Shown piece after piece: positions 25,129 to 35,342 of a stretch of DNA of 64,000 nt. The translations under genes were made by a program, and so were the position numbers. The stretch covers positions 1 to 64,000 of the forward strand of contig NZ_VTUU01000011.1 of the NCBI RefSeq assembly GCF_008370345.1. The letters are read 5' to 3'. Every line of letters begins with the position of its first letter. Position 1 is the first letter of the stretch. This stretch comes from Marinobacter salinexigens (GTDB lineage Bacteria; Pseudomonadota; Gammaproteobacteria; Pseudomonadales; Oleiphilaceae). The notes under the pieces were generated by a model. That model searched no databases and had not been told where the DNA came from. It was given only the letters and a program-made list of their open reading frames with translations.

Positions 25129-26007
25129 TCACAGCCATTCGACGTTGCCTGTCAGGTGTGGTGCATCACCTGTGCCATTGAGCAGTTGATAGTCCCAGCG
25201 TGATTTTCCGCTTTGCCAATTCAATTGCGCCGTGCCCGGTAGGAATAGCGGTTTCTTGAATTGGCAACTTACCCTGAACGCCCCTGACATCCAGTTTTCC
25301 TGCTGTTCCAGCAACGCCAGCACATGAGCCTTGCTCCACATTCCGTGTGCAATCGCCCGCGGGAACCCGAACGCTTTTGCGGTTAGAGCATGCAGGTGGA
25401 TGGGATTGCGATCCCCGGAAACGCTGGCGTATTGGCGCCCGATAGATTCGGCTGCATCGATGCTGAGGGTATTCGGATAGCGTTCCAGTTTTGGTGGCGA
25501 GACCTTTTCCCCTGGGTTGCCCTCCGTCCTGTCTGCCTGCCGGAACAGGTTGACACTTGATTCTTCCCAGACCAGCTTGCCTGCCGAGTAGGCCTCCGTG
25601 ATCAGGTCGAATTCTATTCCACGGGCTGTGCTCTCTTGCTTGCCAAACCGTACGTCGATATCTAGATTTTCACCACAGGCGATATCCCGGTGTTGGGTGA
25701 TGGTATTTCGCAGGTGTACTAGCCCAAGGAGAGGCAACGGAAAGCGGTTGTCGGTCAGTAGCTTCAGGTGCAGGGGGAAAGCCAGGATGTGGGGCCAGGT
25801 AGCCGGTATCCGGCGCCTTGTCTGAAAGCCGCATATACTCTGGTAGCGGGGTAGGGATTTAGTTGAGGTTGCGGCGCCCATAAGGCGCGCGCTCAGGTCA
25901 GGGATGATAGTGGGCGAATCTTTTTTGCCGGATTTGGCTTGCAGAGCCCGTGCGTACAGAGGAATAAGGGCGGGTGGATGGTTGTGATATACAGCAGTGT
26001 CGGTCAT
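25129..26007 (-). CDS. MaoC-like (hot-dog fold) acyl dehydratase
   Basis: A 292-residue protein. The C-terminal half has the hydratase-2 motif YASVSGDRNPIHLHALTAKAFGFP followed by AIAHGMWSKA; Asp and His of the D-x-N-P-I-H element are the expected catalytic pair for hydration of 2-enoyl thioesters. The N-terminal half is probably a degenerate hot-dog domain. It likely acts on fatty acyl-CoA or acyl-ACP intermediates. The ATG at 26007 is preceded by GAGGAG and is better than an in-frame start at 26022. It is divergent from an AraC regulator that could control it. Confidence 0.88.
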   Translation of the reverse strand: MTDTAVYHNHPPALIPLYARALQAKSGKKDSPTIIPDLSARLMGAATSTKSLPRYQSICGFQTRRRIPATWPHILAFPLHLKLLTDNRFPLPLLGLVHLRNTITQHRDIACGENLDIDVRFGKQESTARGIEFDLITEAYSAGKLVWEESSVNLFRQADRTEGNPGEKVSPPKLERYPNTLSIDAAESIGRQYASVSGDRNPIHLHALTAKAFGFPRAIAHGMWSKAHVLALLEQQENWMSGAFRVSCQFKKPLFLPGTAQLNWQSGKSRWDYQLLNGTGDAPHLTGNVEWL

Positions 26008-26126
26008 AAGTGGGCTCCTCAACCCTGAATTCCTGTAAGCATTTGTATGAAGGCAGAGACGTAAGTGGCGGAAATTTTTACATTCCGGTACACCTGTGCC
26101 TGCGTGGCCTGATATGCTCTAATGTA

Positions 26127-26138
26127 AGACCATGGTCT
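26127..26138. promoter_or_regulatory. 12-bp palindrome in the maoC/araC divergent region
   Basis: AGACCATGGTCT is a perfect palindrome. With its flanks TA and AA the symmetry extends to 16 bases with one mismatch. It lies about 120 bases from each of the two divergent starts and is a candidate operator, though AraC-family proteins usually use direct repeats, so a different regulator may bind it. Confidence 0.35.
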
Positions 26139-26251
26139 AAGGCGTTTTGATCAGTCTGGCAAACGTGTCGGGGGCAGGCATTGACCTGACACGCCCCTTT
26201 GACTGTCCGGTGGGTCAAAGCAGTAACCAATAATTAAAAAAGTGGGATCTT

Positions 26252-27283
26252 ATGCACGAACTTCGTGACGCGGGTGTGATGTTACGCCTGATTTATGAGG
26301 CGATGAAAAAGCAAGGCATAGATACCGATGCAATTTTCAGTCGCTTGGGTGTCGACGAAAATTACGTTTATACCGAGCAACTGAGAACACCACACAGTGC
26401 TCAGCTGTATTTCTGGCAGGCTGTGGAAGATGTGTCCGGTGATCCGGATGTCGGTCTCCACCTCGGCCCCCTGCTACCGGCTTACAAAGGGCAGGTGCTG
26501 GAATACCTGTTCCTGAGCAGTCCGACGTTTGGCGAGGGGCTGCGAAGGGCGCAGAACTATCAGAGATTGCTGAGTGATGCCGCCAATACCGGGTTCTTCA
26601 TCGAAGGTGATGAAGCTTGTATGGTGCTGGATGCGGCCTCTGAAGAAGTGAGTCGCCTGCGTCACTTCAATGAGTGTTTCGTCCAGGGTCTGATCACCTT
26701 TTTCAAGACCATTACCGACAATACCTTCCAACCGTCCCGTATTGAGTTTGAGCATGAACGCAGAGAAGGGCAGGAGCACGCGGCGGATGTGCTCGGCTGT
26801 GAAGTTGTGTTCGGGGCAGAAGAAAATCGCCTCTATTTCCCGGTCAGTTTGCTGACCCATCCGTCTCCCCATGCAGAGCCCATGTTGCTTGACCTTCACG
26901 AACGCTTTGCCAGTGAGCAGGTGGCTCGGCTGGAGAAGAAGGACATCGTGGGGCAGGTTGAGAGAATTGTGGCCGAACTGCTAGATAGCGGTGAGGTGAC
27001 TCTGGATGCCGTGGCGGAGCGCTTGGGCATCAAGCCTCGTACTCTTCGTACCCGGCTGACGGAAGCGGAAACCAGCTTCAACCAGGTGCTGGCAGATTTT
27101 CGCTATCGTCTGGCCAGGCAGTTGCTGGCAACGACCGATGAGTCTATCGACGAGATTGTCTATCTGACTGGATTTTCCGAACCCAGCACCTTCTACCGTG
27201 CCTTCAAACGCTGGTCGAACATGACGCCGATTGAGTACCGGAAGACCGCTCAGGGCAAGGATGCGATGGTCGACGCTATGTAG
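26252..27283 (+). CDS. AraC-family transcriptional regulator
   Basis: A 343-residue regulator. The N-terminal ~200 residues form the arabinose-binding-like domain seen in OruR/ArgR-type AraC proteins (YFWQAVEDVSGDPDVGLHLG). The C-terminal domain has two helix-turn-helices, VTLDAVAERLGIKPRTLRTRLTEAE and IDEIVYLTGFSEPSTFYRAFKRW. It is divergent from the MaoC-like gene, which is a likely target. A weak purine-rich site (GTGGGA) precedes the ATG at 26252. A hairpin terminator at 27289-27323 follows and overlaps the tRNA-Asp promoter. Confidence 0.92.
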   Translation: MHELRDAGVMLRLIYEAMKKQGIDTDAIFSRLGVDENYVYTEQLRTPHSAQLYFWQAVEDVSGDPDVGLHLGPLLPAYKGQVLEYLFLSSPTFGEGLRRAQNYQRLLSDAANTGFFIEGDEACMVLDAASEEVSRLRHFNECFVQGLITFFKTITDNTFQPSRIEFEHERREGQEHAADVLGCEVVFGAEENRLYFPVSLLTHPSPHAEPMLLDLHERFASEQVARLEKKDIVGQVERIVAELLDSGEVTLDAVAERLGIKPRTLRTRLTEAETSFNQVLADFRYRLARQLLATTDESIDEIVYLTGFSEPSTFYRAFKRWSNMTPIEYRKTAQGKDAMVDAM

Positions 27284-27288
27284 AAAAA

Positions 27289-27323
27289 AACGCTTTTTCT
27301 GATTTTTTTTCTGAAAAAGCGTT
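27289..27323 (+). terminator. Hairpin after the araC gene, overlapping the tRNA promoter
   Basis: An 11-bp inverted repeat, AACGCTTTTTC (27289-27299) and GAAAAAGCGTT (27313-27323), with a T-rich 13-base loop containing TTTTTTTT. The right arm runs into the -35 hexamer of the tRNA-Asp promoter (27322-27327). The U-run is in the loop and not after the stem, so it is not a textbook terminator. Confidence 0.5.
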
Positions 27324-27349
27324 GACATGGGGAAGGGGGTCTATATAAT
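27322..27349 (+). promoter_or_regulatory. Consensus sigma-70 promoter of tRNA-Asp
   Basis: TTGACA (27322-27327) and TATAAT (27344-27349) are both perfect matches to the consensus, with a 16-base spacer. The following GCGCCCTC is a G+C-rich discriminator typical of stringently controlled stable-RNA promoters. The mature tRNA begins at 27422. Confidence 0.92.
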
Positions 27350-27421
27350 GCGCCCTCGTTGTCACCGAGCAGTCACACCCCTGATTGCAAAGCCTTTTTG
27401 GCAAGACGTGACAACCAGCGC

Positions 27422-27498
27422 GGAGCGGTAGTTCAGCTGGTTAGAATACCGGCCTGTCACGCCGGGGGTCGCGGGTTCGAGTCCCGTCCGCTCCGCCA
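27422..27498 (+). tRNA. tRNA-Asp (anticodon GTC)
   Basis: A 77-base cloverleaf. Acceptor stem GGAGCGG/CCGCTCC with discriminator G and encoded CCA (27496-27498); D-arm with AGCTGG; anticodon loop CTGTCAC giving GTC; T-arm with GGTTCGAGTCC. It is followed by a T-run, which may help end transcription. It appears as a single tRNA gene with its own strong promoter. Confidence 0.97.
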
Positions 27499-27590
27499 TT
27501 TTTTCCTCTCTGTTTTTATTTCCCCTCTTGTCATATTTCTGTCACATTCTGGCTATACGCTTGTCCTGACATTAACCTGAGGACAGCCCC

Positions 27591-27677
27591 ATGCTTGAAT
27601 ATGAAGAAGAGCTGATTGAATGTCAGTTTGAAGAATTCGACGACGATGATGTCCAGGATGACGCTACTGAGCTCTAA
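27591..27677 (+). CDS. Candidate 28-aa highly acidic microprotein
   Basis: ATG at 27591, preceded by TGAGGA nine bases upstream, opens 28 codons to TAA at 27675-27677. Fourteen of 28 residues are Glu or Asp, including a run of four Asp, with no Lys, Arg or His and one Cys. No signal or membrane segment. I do not recognise a family. It lies between tRNA-Asp and the convergent AraC gene in otherwise empty DNA. It could be a small acidic partner protein, but such a short frame can occur by chance. Confidence 0.45.
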   Translation: MLEYEEELIECQFEEFDDDDVQDDATEL

Positions 27678-27695
27678 TTCTGCTGATACACCGTG

Positions 27696-28751
27696 TTAAT
27701 CCCTCTCTGATTGCCATCTGAATTGTTGCCTGTGTTCGCCGGGGCTTATCCCGAACCACCTCCTGTACGCTTTGTGGAAGGCCGCTGGATTTGCAAAGCC
27801 CAGCAACCAGGCTGTCTCTGACAGTGAACTGTCTGTTTCCCGAATATAGTCCCGTGCTAACTGCTTTCTGGTGTCATCCAGCAAGGCCTTGAACGTTGTG
27901 CCTTCCCTTGCCAGTTGCCGTTGTAGAGTCCAGGGAGCAATACCTAATTTACCCGCGATGGTCTCAAGGCCAGGTGTTTCGCCCCGGAACATTGGCGTCA
28001 GAAGGTTTTTTACCCTGTCCCCGGTTGTCCAGCCCCGTTTTATTTGTTGAATCCCGGTGTCACACATCTCGCACAATCTGCTGTGCATGGCTGGTTGTGC
28101 TTCCAGAGAGGGGTGCGACCAGATCTCCCCCTTGAACGTGACCTGGTTTTTGGGCGCATCGAATCGCACCGGGCAACGAAACCAGCCTTCAAACAAGTCA
28201 TCCAGCCCCAATGAGGGGTATTCGATCGACACATACTCCAGAACGTCACACTGGCCTGTGAGGTGACGGGTAAACTGTGTCCAGGCGGCAAGCACTGAAT
28301 CGACGACAAAGTAGTTGAAACGGTTATAGGGACGTATGGAGTAAAAGCTCACCGTTCGCTCTGCTTGCTCAATAGAAGCGCTGCCCCGGCTGTTCTGGCT
28401 GGTGAGCAAGGCATAGCGAATCAGGCTGCTGAAGGCGAGCTCTACTGTATTGGCGGAGGCTCCGGCGAGACCCGCAAGGCCGTAGTCTACTGGTCGGCTC
28501 AATGTCCCCATGTGAAGGCCCAGAGCGGGGTTGCCTGTCATTTCGATGGCGGCCTGACCTAGCCGCATGAAGCGGGAGATACTGATGCGGGCTTCCGGTG
28601 AGCTTAGTGTGGCATCGCTGAGCTTGAAACGATGCTTGAGAGCCTCGATATCCGCACCTTCCTCCTCGGCTGCGCGAAACAGGATGGTGGCGTAGAGAAT
28701 GCTTATATCGCCCAGAGCGTTATGGGCTGTCTGTCGCGTTGTGTGGGGCAT
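27696..28751 (-). CDS. AraC-family transcriptional regulator (OruR/ArgR-like)
   Basis: About 351 residues. The N-terminal domain is of the arabinose-binding type (SISRFMRLGQAAIEMTGNPALGLHMG). The C-terminal DNA-binding domain has LETIAGKLGIAPWTLQRQLAREGTTF and LSETAWLLGFANPAAFHKAYRRWFGISPGEHR. It is divergent from fadH, so it may regulate unsaturated fatty-acid degradation in response to a fatty-acid-like ligand (inference). Start choice is uncertain: ATG at 28751 has a weak ribosome-binding site, and a TTG at 28814 would add 21 residues and reach into the divergent promoter region. Confidence 0.9.
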   Translation of the reverse strand: MPHTTRQTAHNALGDISILYATILFRAAEEEGADIEALKHRFKLSDATLSSPEARISISRFMRLGQAAIEMTGNPALGLHMGTLSRPVDYGLAGLAGASANTVELAFSSLIRYALLTSQNSRGSASIEQAERTVSFYSIRPYNRFNYFVVDSVLAAWTQFTRHLTGQCDVLEYVSIEYPSLGLDDLFEGWFRCPVRFDAPKNQVTFKGEIWSHPSLEAQPAMHSRLCEMCDTGIQQIKRGWTTGDRVKNLLTPMFRGETPGLETIAGKLGIAPWTLQRQLAREGTTFKALLDDTRKQLARDYIRETDSSLSETAWLLGFANPAAFHKAYRRWFGISPGEHRQQFRWQSERD

Positions 28752-28781
28752 TGGTTTGTCAGAAATGTTATTCAGGAATAG

Positions 28782-30959
<2,178 letters not shown>

Positions 30960-31019
30960 TTACAGGTTTTTTACCGTTTCGATCACAAAACGTTGCACTT
31001 TTTCCCTGTGCACCGGAGA

Positions 31020-31066
31020 TTGTCTGGCTAGACTGTTATTCTTGGGTCTGGCCAGACAATTTTTTA
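31020..31066 (+). terminator. Strong intrinsic terminator directly before the coiled-coil gene
   Basis: A 14-bp stem (31020-31033 with 31046-31059; outer arms TTGTCTGGC/GCCAGACAA, one G-U pair) with a 12-base loop, followed by seven T. It should terminate fadH transcription, but it ends only about 18 bases before the next ATG (31084). The next gene is therefore either read through it (attenuation) or has a promoter embedded here. Confidence 0.85.
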
Positions 31067-31083
31067 TTTTTGGGGAGTAGCAA

Positions 31084-32319
31084 ATGGTATCTGCCGACCA
31101 GGCGACTGATGGTTATTCGGCGGTGTTCTTTATGGAAGGCGGACAGGTGGCGCGCCAGATGCGTGCCACTGAATTTGGAGCCTTCCTTGACGGTTATGTT
31201 GGGTTGTCAGACCTGGCTGAAACCGATGTTCGGGCGGTTCTGGTCGATCTGACACCGGATCTGCTCGTTCGCTCCCTGGTATTCTTTCGGATCTGGTTTG
31301 ATGAAGAGGGACGAGCGGATTCCAGTTGGAATGTGCCTATAGAGAACCTGGCCCTAAAGGGAGCCAAAGGTCCGGATATGGGGGTCGGGCCTATACGTCT
31401 CGTGTGCCGGAGCCAATGCCCGGATCCCTCCTTTGCTGATGATCTCTGGGACCCGGACATGACTCCGGGGAGCAACCATTTTCAGGCGATCCGCAAAGCC
31501 ATTGAAGCGAACGCTCTCAAGTTCAAAAAAATTGAGCCGGAGCCGGAAGACATCCCTGTACTTAAAGCGGAGAAAGAGGAGCCTGAAGACGCTGGTGTCA
31601 CGGCGGACCGTTCACGTCTTGCCCAGTTGATCCGGGAACAACGTCTGAGGATCAAGACGCTCCAGAGCGTGCACAGGGATTCCCTGTCGGAAATTCAGCG
31701 TGAGCATCGATTGGAGCTTCAGGCCCTGCGAAGCGACTTTTCGGATATTGAGCAGAAATACGAGCGCCAGCGCCTGACCAATGAGCAGCTTAAAAACCGC
31801 CTGTCTGAGCGCAATGAGCAGTACCTGGAGTTGCAGGAGGAAGTGGCTTCGGGCAGTGAAGACAAGAAGCGTGACGAAGCCAATACCGATGCTGAGGTGG
31901 TGCTACTCCGTGAACAGTTGGAGCGGCGGCAGAGAGAGCTGGAACTGCGTGATGAGAAAATCGTGGCGCTGGAACAGGAAAACCACGAACTCCGTGAGCG
32001 AGAGCCTGAGGAAGGCTCTGTCATGGCAGAGCTGCAGAAGCAATCTGTATTCCTGGTGGCTTACCATCCTGGCGTCGGCCACATTACCCTGCCGTATAGT
32101 GACATTGAAACCTACTTTAACAACCCGGTGGCCTACGCTGCCGAGCGTTGTGGTATGAACGAACCTGCCTATCGGGAATGGCTGGAGCATTACGAAAATC
32201 CGGTTTGTGGCCATACCGGCGACAATGGGGTGGAATGCGGTGAGCCGATAATGCGTATCAGCCTGCCTGCCGAATTCCGGCCGGGTATTGATGACCGCTG
32301 TGAGCACCACCAGTCCTGA
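31084..32319 (+). CDS. Coiled-coil hypothetical protein (411 aa)
   Basis: GGGGAG precedes the ATG at 31084. Residues 1-150 are globular and acidic, of unknown fold. Residues about 180-325 form a long charged coiled coil (rich in Glu, Arg, Gln and Leu). The C-terminal ~85 residues are globular, with FLVAYHPGVGHITLPYSDIETYF and cysteines in CGH/CGE motifs (PVCGHTGDNGVECGEPI, with a final CEHH) that could bind a metal. No signal peptide or membrane segment. The position between fadH and nadK is shared with pseudomonads (from memory), which suggests a conserved but uncharacterised family. Confidence 0.8.
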   Translation: MVSADQATDGYSAVFFMEGGQVARQMRATEFGAFLDGYVGLSDLAETDVRAVLVDLTPDLLVRSLVFFRIWFDEEGRADSSWNVPIENLALKGAKGPDMGVGPIRLVCRSQCPDPSFADDLWDPDMTPGSNHFQAIRKAIEANALKFKKIEPEPEDIPVLKAEKEEPEDAGVTADRSRLAQLIREQRLRIKTLQSVHRDSLSEIQREHRLELQALRSDFSDIEQKYERQRLTNEQLKNRLSERNEQYLELQEEVASGSEDKKRDEANTDAEVVLLREQLERRQRELELRDEKIVALEQENHELREREPEEGSVMAELQKQSVFLVAYHPGVGHITLPYSDIETYFNNPVAYAAERCGMNEPAYREWLEHYENPVCGHTGDNGVECGEPIMRISLPAEFRPGIDDRCEHHQS

Positions 32320-32429
32320 GCCCGGATCTTTTTTCAGTATCGGGCTGACTTTCGTTAAACTGTACGAGAGATTGTCATGGGACGGTCACTCGTCATCCCC
32401 AATCGCATCCCGAGATCACAGGACACTTC

Positions 32430-33314
32430 ATGGATCAGTTCAGGAATATTGGCGTTATTGGCCGGATGGGCAGCGTCAAGGTTGTAGAGTCACTGCGCCA
32501 GCTCAAGCAGTACCTGGTGGCCAATAACTATCACGTCATTCTGGAAGAGGACACTGCGGGCATGTTGCCCGGTCATGGATTGCAGGTCGCCAGCAAGAAA
32601 CTGTTGGGAGAAATCTGCGATTTGGTGATCGTGGTCGGCGGTGACGGGAGCCTGCTCGGGGCTGCGCGGGAACTTGCCAAATCCAAGATTCCTTTGTTGG
32701 GTGTCAACCGCGGGCGGCTAGGGTTCCTGACGGATATTTCGCCCTCTGATCTGGAAGAGCGGGTTGCAAAAGTACTCGAAGGCGAATATATCGAAGAAAG
32801 CCGATTCCTTCTGGATGGGCACGTAGAACGTAACGGCCAGCCGCTGGGGTTTGGTACAGCGCTGAATGACGTGGTTCTGCATCCCGGTAAATCAACCCGG
32901 ATGATCGGGTTCGATCTGTTCATCGACGGTCACTTTGTATACAGCCAGAGGTCTGACGGCCTGATCGTATCCACTCCCACCGGCTCCACAGCCTACTCAT
33001 TGTCCGCGGGTGGACCGATTATGCATCCAAAACTGGATGCCATCGTACTGGTACCCATGTTCCCGCATACTCTGAGCAGCCGTCCGATCGTGGTGGATGG
33101 AAAGAGTGAAATCAAACTGGTTATCGGTGAGACCAACGAAACTTATCCCCAGGTGAGCTTCGACGGACAGATGAACATCTCCTGTGCGCCCGGGGACATC
33201 ATCCGTATCACCAAAAAGCCGTTCAAGATTCGTCTGATTCACCCGACGGATCATAATTTCTATGCCACCTGCCGTGACAAGCTTGGCTGGGCGAGTGAAA
33301 TAGCAGCGAGTTGA
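32430..33314 (+). CDS. nadK: NAD kinase
   Basis: A 294-residue protein with the NAD kinase signature GGDGS (residues 70-74, followed by LLGAAR), the NRGRLGFLTDI motif, LNDVVLHPG and the second glycine-rich loop TPTGSTAYSLSAGGPI. It phosphorylates NAD to NADP and is essential in most bacteria. It starts a run with the phosphoesterase and rhomboid genes at very short distances, probably one operon. Confidence 0.98.
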   Translation: MDQFRNIGVIGRMGSVKVVESLRQLKQYLVANNYHVILEEDTAGMLPGHGLQVASKKLLGEICDLVIVVGGDGSLLGAARELAKSKIPLLGVNRGRLGFLTDISPSDLEERVAKVLEGEYIEESRFLLDGHVERNGQPLGFGTALNDVVLHPGKSTRMIGFDLFIDGHFVYSQRSDGLIVSTPTGSTAYSLSAGGPIMHPKLDAIVLVPMFPHTLSSRPIVVDGKSEIKLVIGETNETYPQVSFDGQMNISCAPGDIIRITKKPFKIRLIHPTDHNFYATCRDKLGWASEIAAS

Positions 33315-33316
33315 TC

Positions 33317-34330
33317 ATGGTCGGTAAAAACAAGGCCGCGAGCCGCGGTTATGACATCATCGGCGATATTCACGGTTGCGCCCATACTCTTACGGATCTG
33401 CTGGATCGCATGGGGTATCGGAAGGTAAATGGTGTTTATCAGCACGCGCGTCGGCAGGTTATTTTCATCGGTGACATTATCGATCGTGGCCCCCGTATCC
33501 GGGAGGCTCTGCATATCGTCAGAGATATGGTCGAACATGGTTCGGCGCGGATTGTCATGGGTAATCACGAATACAACGCCCTTGGGTATTGCACCAGAGC
33601 CCGGCCAGGTAGCGGGAAGAAATGGCTGCGAGAACACAATCCCCGGCATGACCGCCTGATTCGGGAAACATTGGACCAGTTTGAGCACCATCCCCACGAG
33701 TGGAATGAATTCCTGGAATGGTTCTACACAATTCCTCTGTTTATAGAAGAAGATAACTTCCGGGTGGTTCATGCCTGTTGGGATGGCGACCTGATTGAGA
33801 AGTTCAAACGGACTCAGGGCGGAGCCTGCATCGACGAGGACTTTCTTCATGCCTCTGCGGCTCTCGAGTCGTTTGCAGGTCAGGTTATGGATACCCTGCT
33901 CAGGGGAACGGATCTTCGTCTTCCGGATGGTATGTCGATTACCGGGCGGGATGGTTATGTGCGTGAGTTTTTCCGCACCAAGTTCTGGGCGGATAATCCC
34001 CGTACCTATGCTGATGTGGTTTTCCAGCCGGATCCGCTACCGCCGGAAGTGGCCGCCAGAGAGCTTGCGCCCGGTGAGTACAAGCAACTGATCAGCTATC
34101 CGCTGGATGCACCTCCGGTGTTTGTTGGTCATTACTGGATGGACGGGAAACCGGCACCGCTGAAAGCTAATGTTGCCTGCCTGGACTTCAGTGCTGTGAA
34201 ATACGGCAAGCTGGTCGCCTACAGGCTGGACGATGAGCGCGTTCTTTCACCGGACAAGTTTGTCTGGGTGGATGTGGAGCGGCCGGAATTGCCTGATTCT
34301 CCGGGGTACGAAGACAGTGTTGCTCGCTAG
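33317..34330 (+). CDS. PPP-family metallophosphoesterase
   Basis: About 337 residues. The metal-site motifs are all present in order near the N-terminus: GDIHG, GDIIDRG and GNHEYNA, with later HACWDG and FVGHYWM contributing histidines. This is the phosphoprotein-phosphatase/ApaH/PrpE-like superfamily; the substrate (phosphoprotein or dinucleotide polyphosphate) is not defined. ATG at 33317 lies just past the nadK stop; an in-frame TTG at 33311 overlaps it. The order nadK-phosphoesterase-rhomboid matches pseudomonads. Confidence 0.9.
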   Translation: MVGKNKAASRGYDIIGDIHGCAHTLTDLLDRMGYRKVNGVYQHARRQVIFIGDIIDRGPRIREALHIVRDMVEHGSARIVMGNHEYNALGYCTRARPGSGKKWLREHNPRHDRLIRETLDQFEHHPHEWNEFLEWFYTIPLFIEEDNFRVVHACWDGDLIEKFKRTQGGACIDEDFLHASAALESFAGQVMDTLLRGTDLRLPDGMSITGRDGYVREFFRTKFWADNPRTYADVVFQPDPLPPEVAARELAPGEYKQLISYPLDAPPVFVGHYWMDGKPAPLKANVACLDFSAVKYGKLVAYRLDDERVLSPDKFVWVDVERPELPDSPGYEDSVAR

Positions 34331-34383
34331 TCCTGTGTGTAAAGCTGTCAGCGGTCGGTTTCCAGTGTGAGGCGAGGTTGTTT

Positions 34384-35238
34384 GTGTATCGTGTAAAGCA
34401 GTTGGATACATCGGTGAATCTCGCCGGTTTCAGTCAGTGGTTACGGGAGCAGGGAGTTGCCCACCGGATCAGTGAGGAGGGTGGGTTTCAGGTTTTATGG
34501 CTTGAAAATCCGGACCATGCCGAGCCGGTTCTTGCAGCACTGGATCGTTTTCTTGCCGAACCCGCATTGCGTCAGGCCGTAGAGCAGCAGAATCGTTCTC
34601 CGGTGCATGTCGGTGGGCGTTGGCAGCCAGCGCCCAGGCACGCTCCGGTGGTGCTCGGTGTGATCGTTGTAGCCGTGCTGCTGGCGTGGGTAACCGCCAT
34701 GGGGCGGAACGAATTCGCGGCGTTGATGATGTTTATTGATCCACGCTACTACGACTGGTCAACGTTTGCGCTCCGGCTGGATGCCGTGACGGACAGCCTC
34801 TCCGGCGGTCAGGTCTGGCGCCTTATCTCTCCGGACTTTCTGCACTTCAGCTGGACTCACATTATTTTCAACTCAGTCATGCTGTGGTTTCTGGGTAGCC
34901 AGATTGAGTGGTTTGATGGTCGTGCACGCCTGCTGGTTCTGTTTCTGGGCACCAGTATTTTCTCGAATGGACTTCAGTTTCTTGTTTCGGGACCCTTGTT
35001 TGGCGGGCTCTCTGGCGTCGTGTACGGTATTCTTGGGTATTGCTGGCTCAGTCAGAGAAAAGCACCAAGGTTCCAGTTTCCGCCGGCATTGGTCACCTTT
35101 GCGGTGGGATGGATGGTCATTGGTTTTACTCCCCTGCCAGAAGTCTTAGGGTTGGGGCGAATGGCCAACGAGGCGCATCTTGGTGGTTTTGTCGCCGGTC
35201 TTCTGCTGGCGGCATTAATGCCTGCCCGGCGGCTCTGA
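34384..35238 (+). CDS. Rhomboid-family intramembrane serine protease
   Basis: About 284 residues with an N-terminal cytoplasmic domain (1-90, GlpG-like) and six membrane segments. The catalytic dyad is Ser210 in GLSGVVYG and His265 in ANEAHLGGF; the WR-like and HFSWTHIIFNSVMLWFLG elements of rhomboids are also present. It cleaves within or near transmembrane segments in the inner membrane. The GTG at 34384 has GAGG six bases upstream; TTG at 34378 directly abuts that site and is less likely. It is the last gene before a minus-strand terminator belonging to the candidate small RNA. Confidence 0.92.
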   Translation: MYRVKQLDTSVNLAGFSQWLREQGVAHRISEEGGFQVLWLENPDHAEPVLAALDRFLAEPALRQAVEQQNRSPVHVGGRWQPAPRHAPVVLGVIVVAVLLAWVTAMGRNEFAALMMFIDPRYYDWSTFALRLDAVTDSLSGGQVWRLISPDFLHFSWTHIIFNSVMLWFLGSQIEWFDGRARLLVLFLGTSIFSNGLQFLVSGPLFGGLSGVVYGILGYCWLSQRKAPRFQFPPALVTFAVGWMVIGFTPLPEVLGLGRMANEAHLGGFVAGLLLAALMPARRL

Positions 35239-35252
35239 AGAGGCAGTCAGGC

Positions 35253-35281
35253 AAAAAAAAGCCCCACCGAAGGGTGAGGCT
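35253..35281 (-). terminator. Intrinsic terminator of the minus-strand small RNA
   Basis: In minus-strand RNA the 9-bp stem AGCCUCACC/GGUGGGGCU closes with loop CUUC and is followed by eight U. One pair is U-G, allowed in this strand; the same position is a disfavoured C-A mismatch in plus-strand RNA, and the plus strand has A-runs before the stem with no U-run after it. It is therefore directional, facing the end of the rhomboid gene. Confidence 0.85.
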
Positions 35282-35340
35282 GAAAAGAGCATTTAGCTCC
35301 TGATGAGAGAGACCAAATGAAACGACCGTTGTCATTTGGT
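35253..35340 (-). ncRNA. Candidate Fur-repressed small RNA, about 88 nt
   Basis: On the minus strand, a promoter with a Fur-box match (35343-35376) should start transcription near 35340. From that base the RNA begins with a perfect 9-bp hairpin ACCAAATGA/TCATTTGGT (35340-35332 and 35320-35312). A 30-base linker follows, beginning with pyrimidine-rich CTCTCTCATC and containing a small stem (AGGAGC/GCTCTT). The end is an intrinsic terminator (35281-35260) with eight U. No minus-strand coding gene lies here, and the terminator is oriented only for minus-strand RNA. The architecture is that of Hfq-type, iron-responsive RNAs such as RyhB and PrrF. I cannot say it is homologous to either. Confidence 0.65.
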
Positions 35341-35342
35341 GG

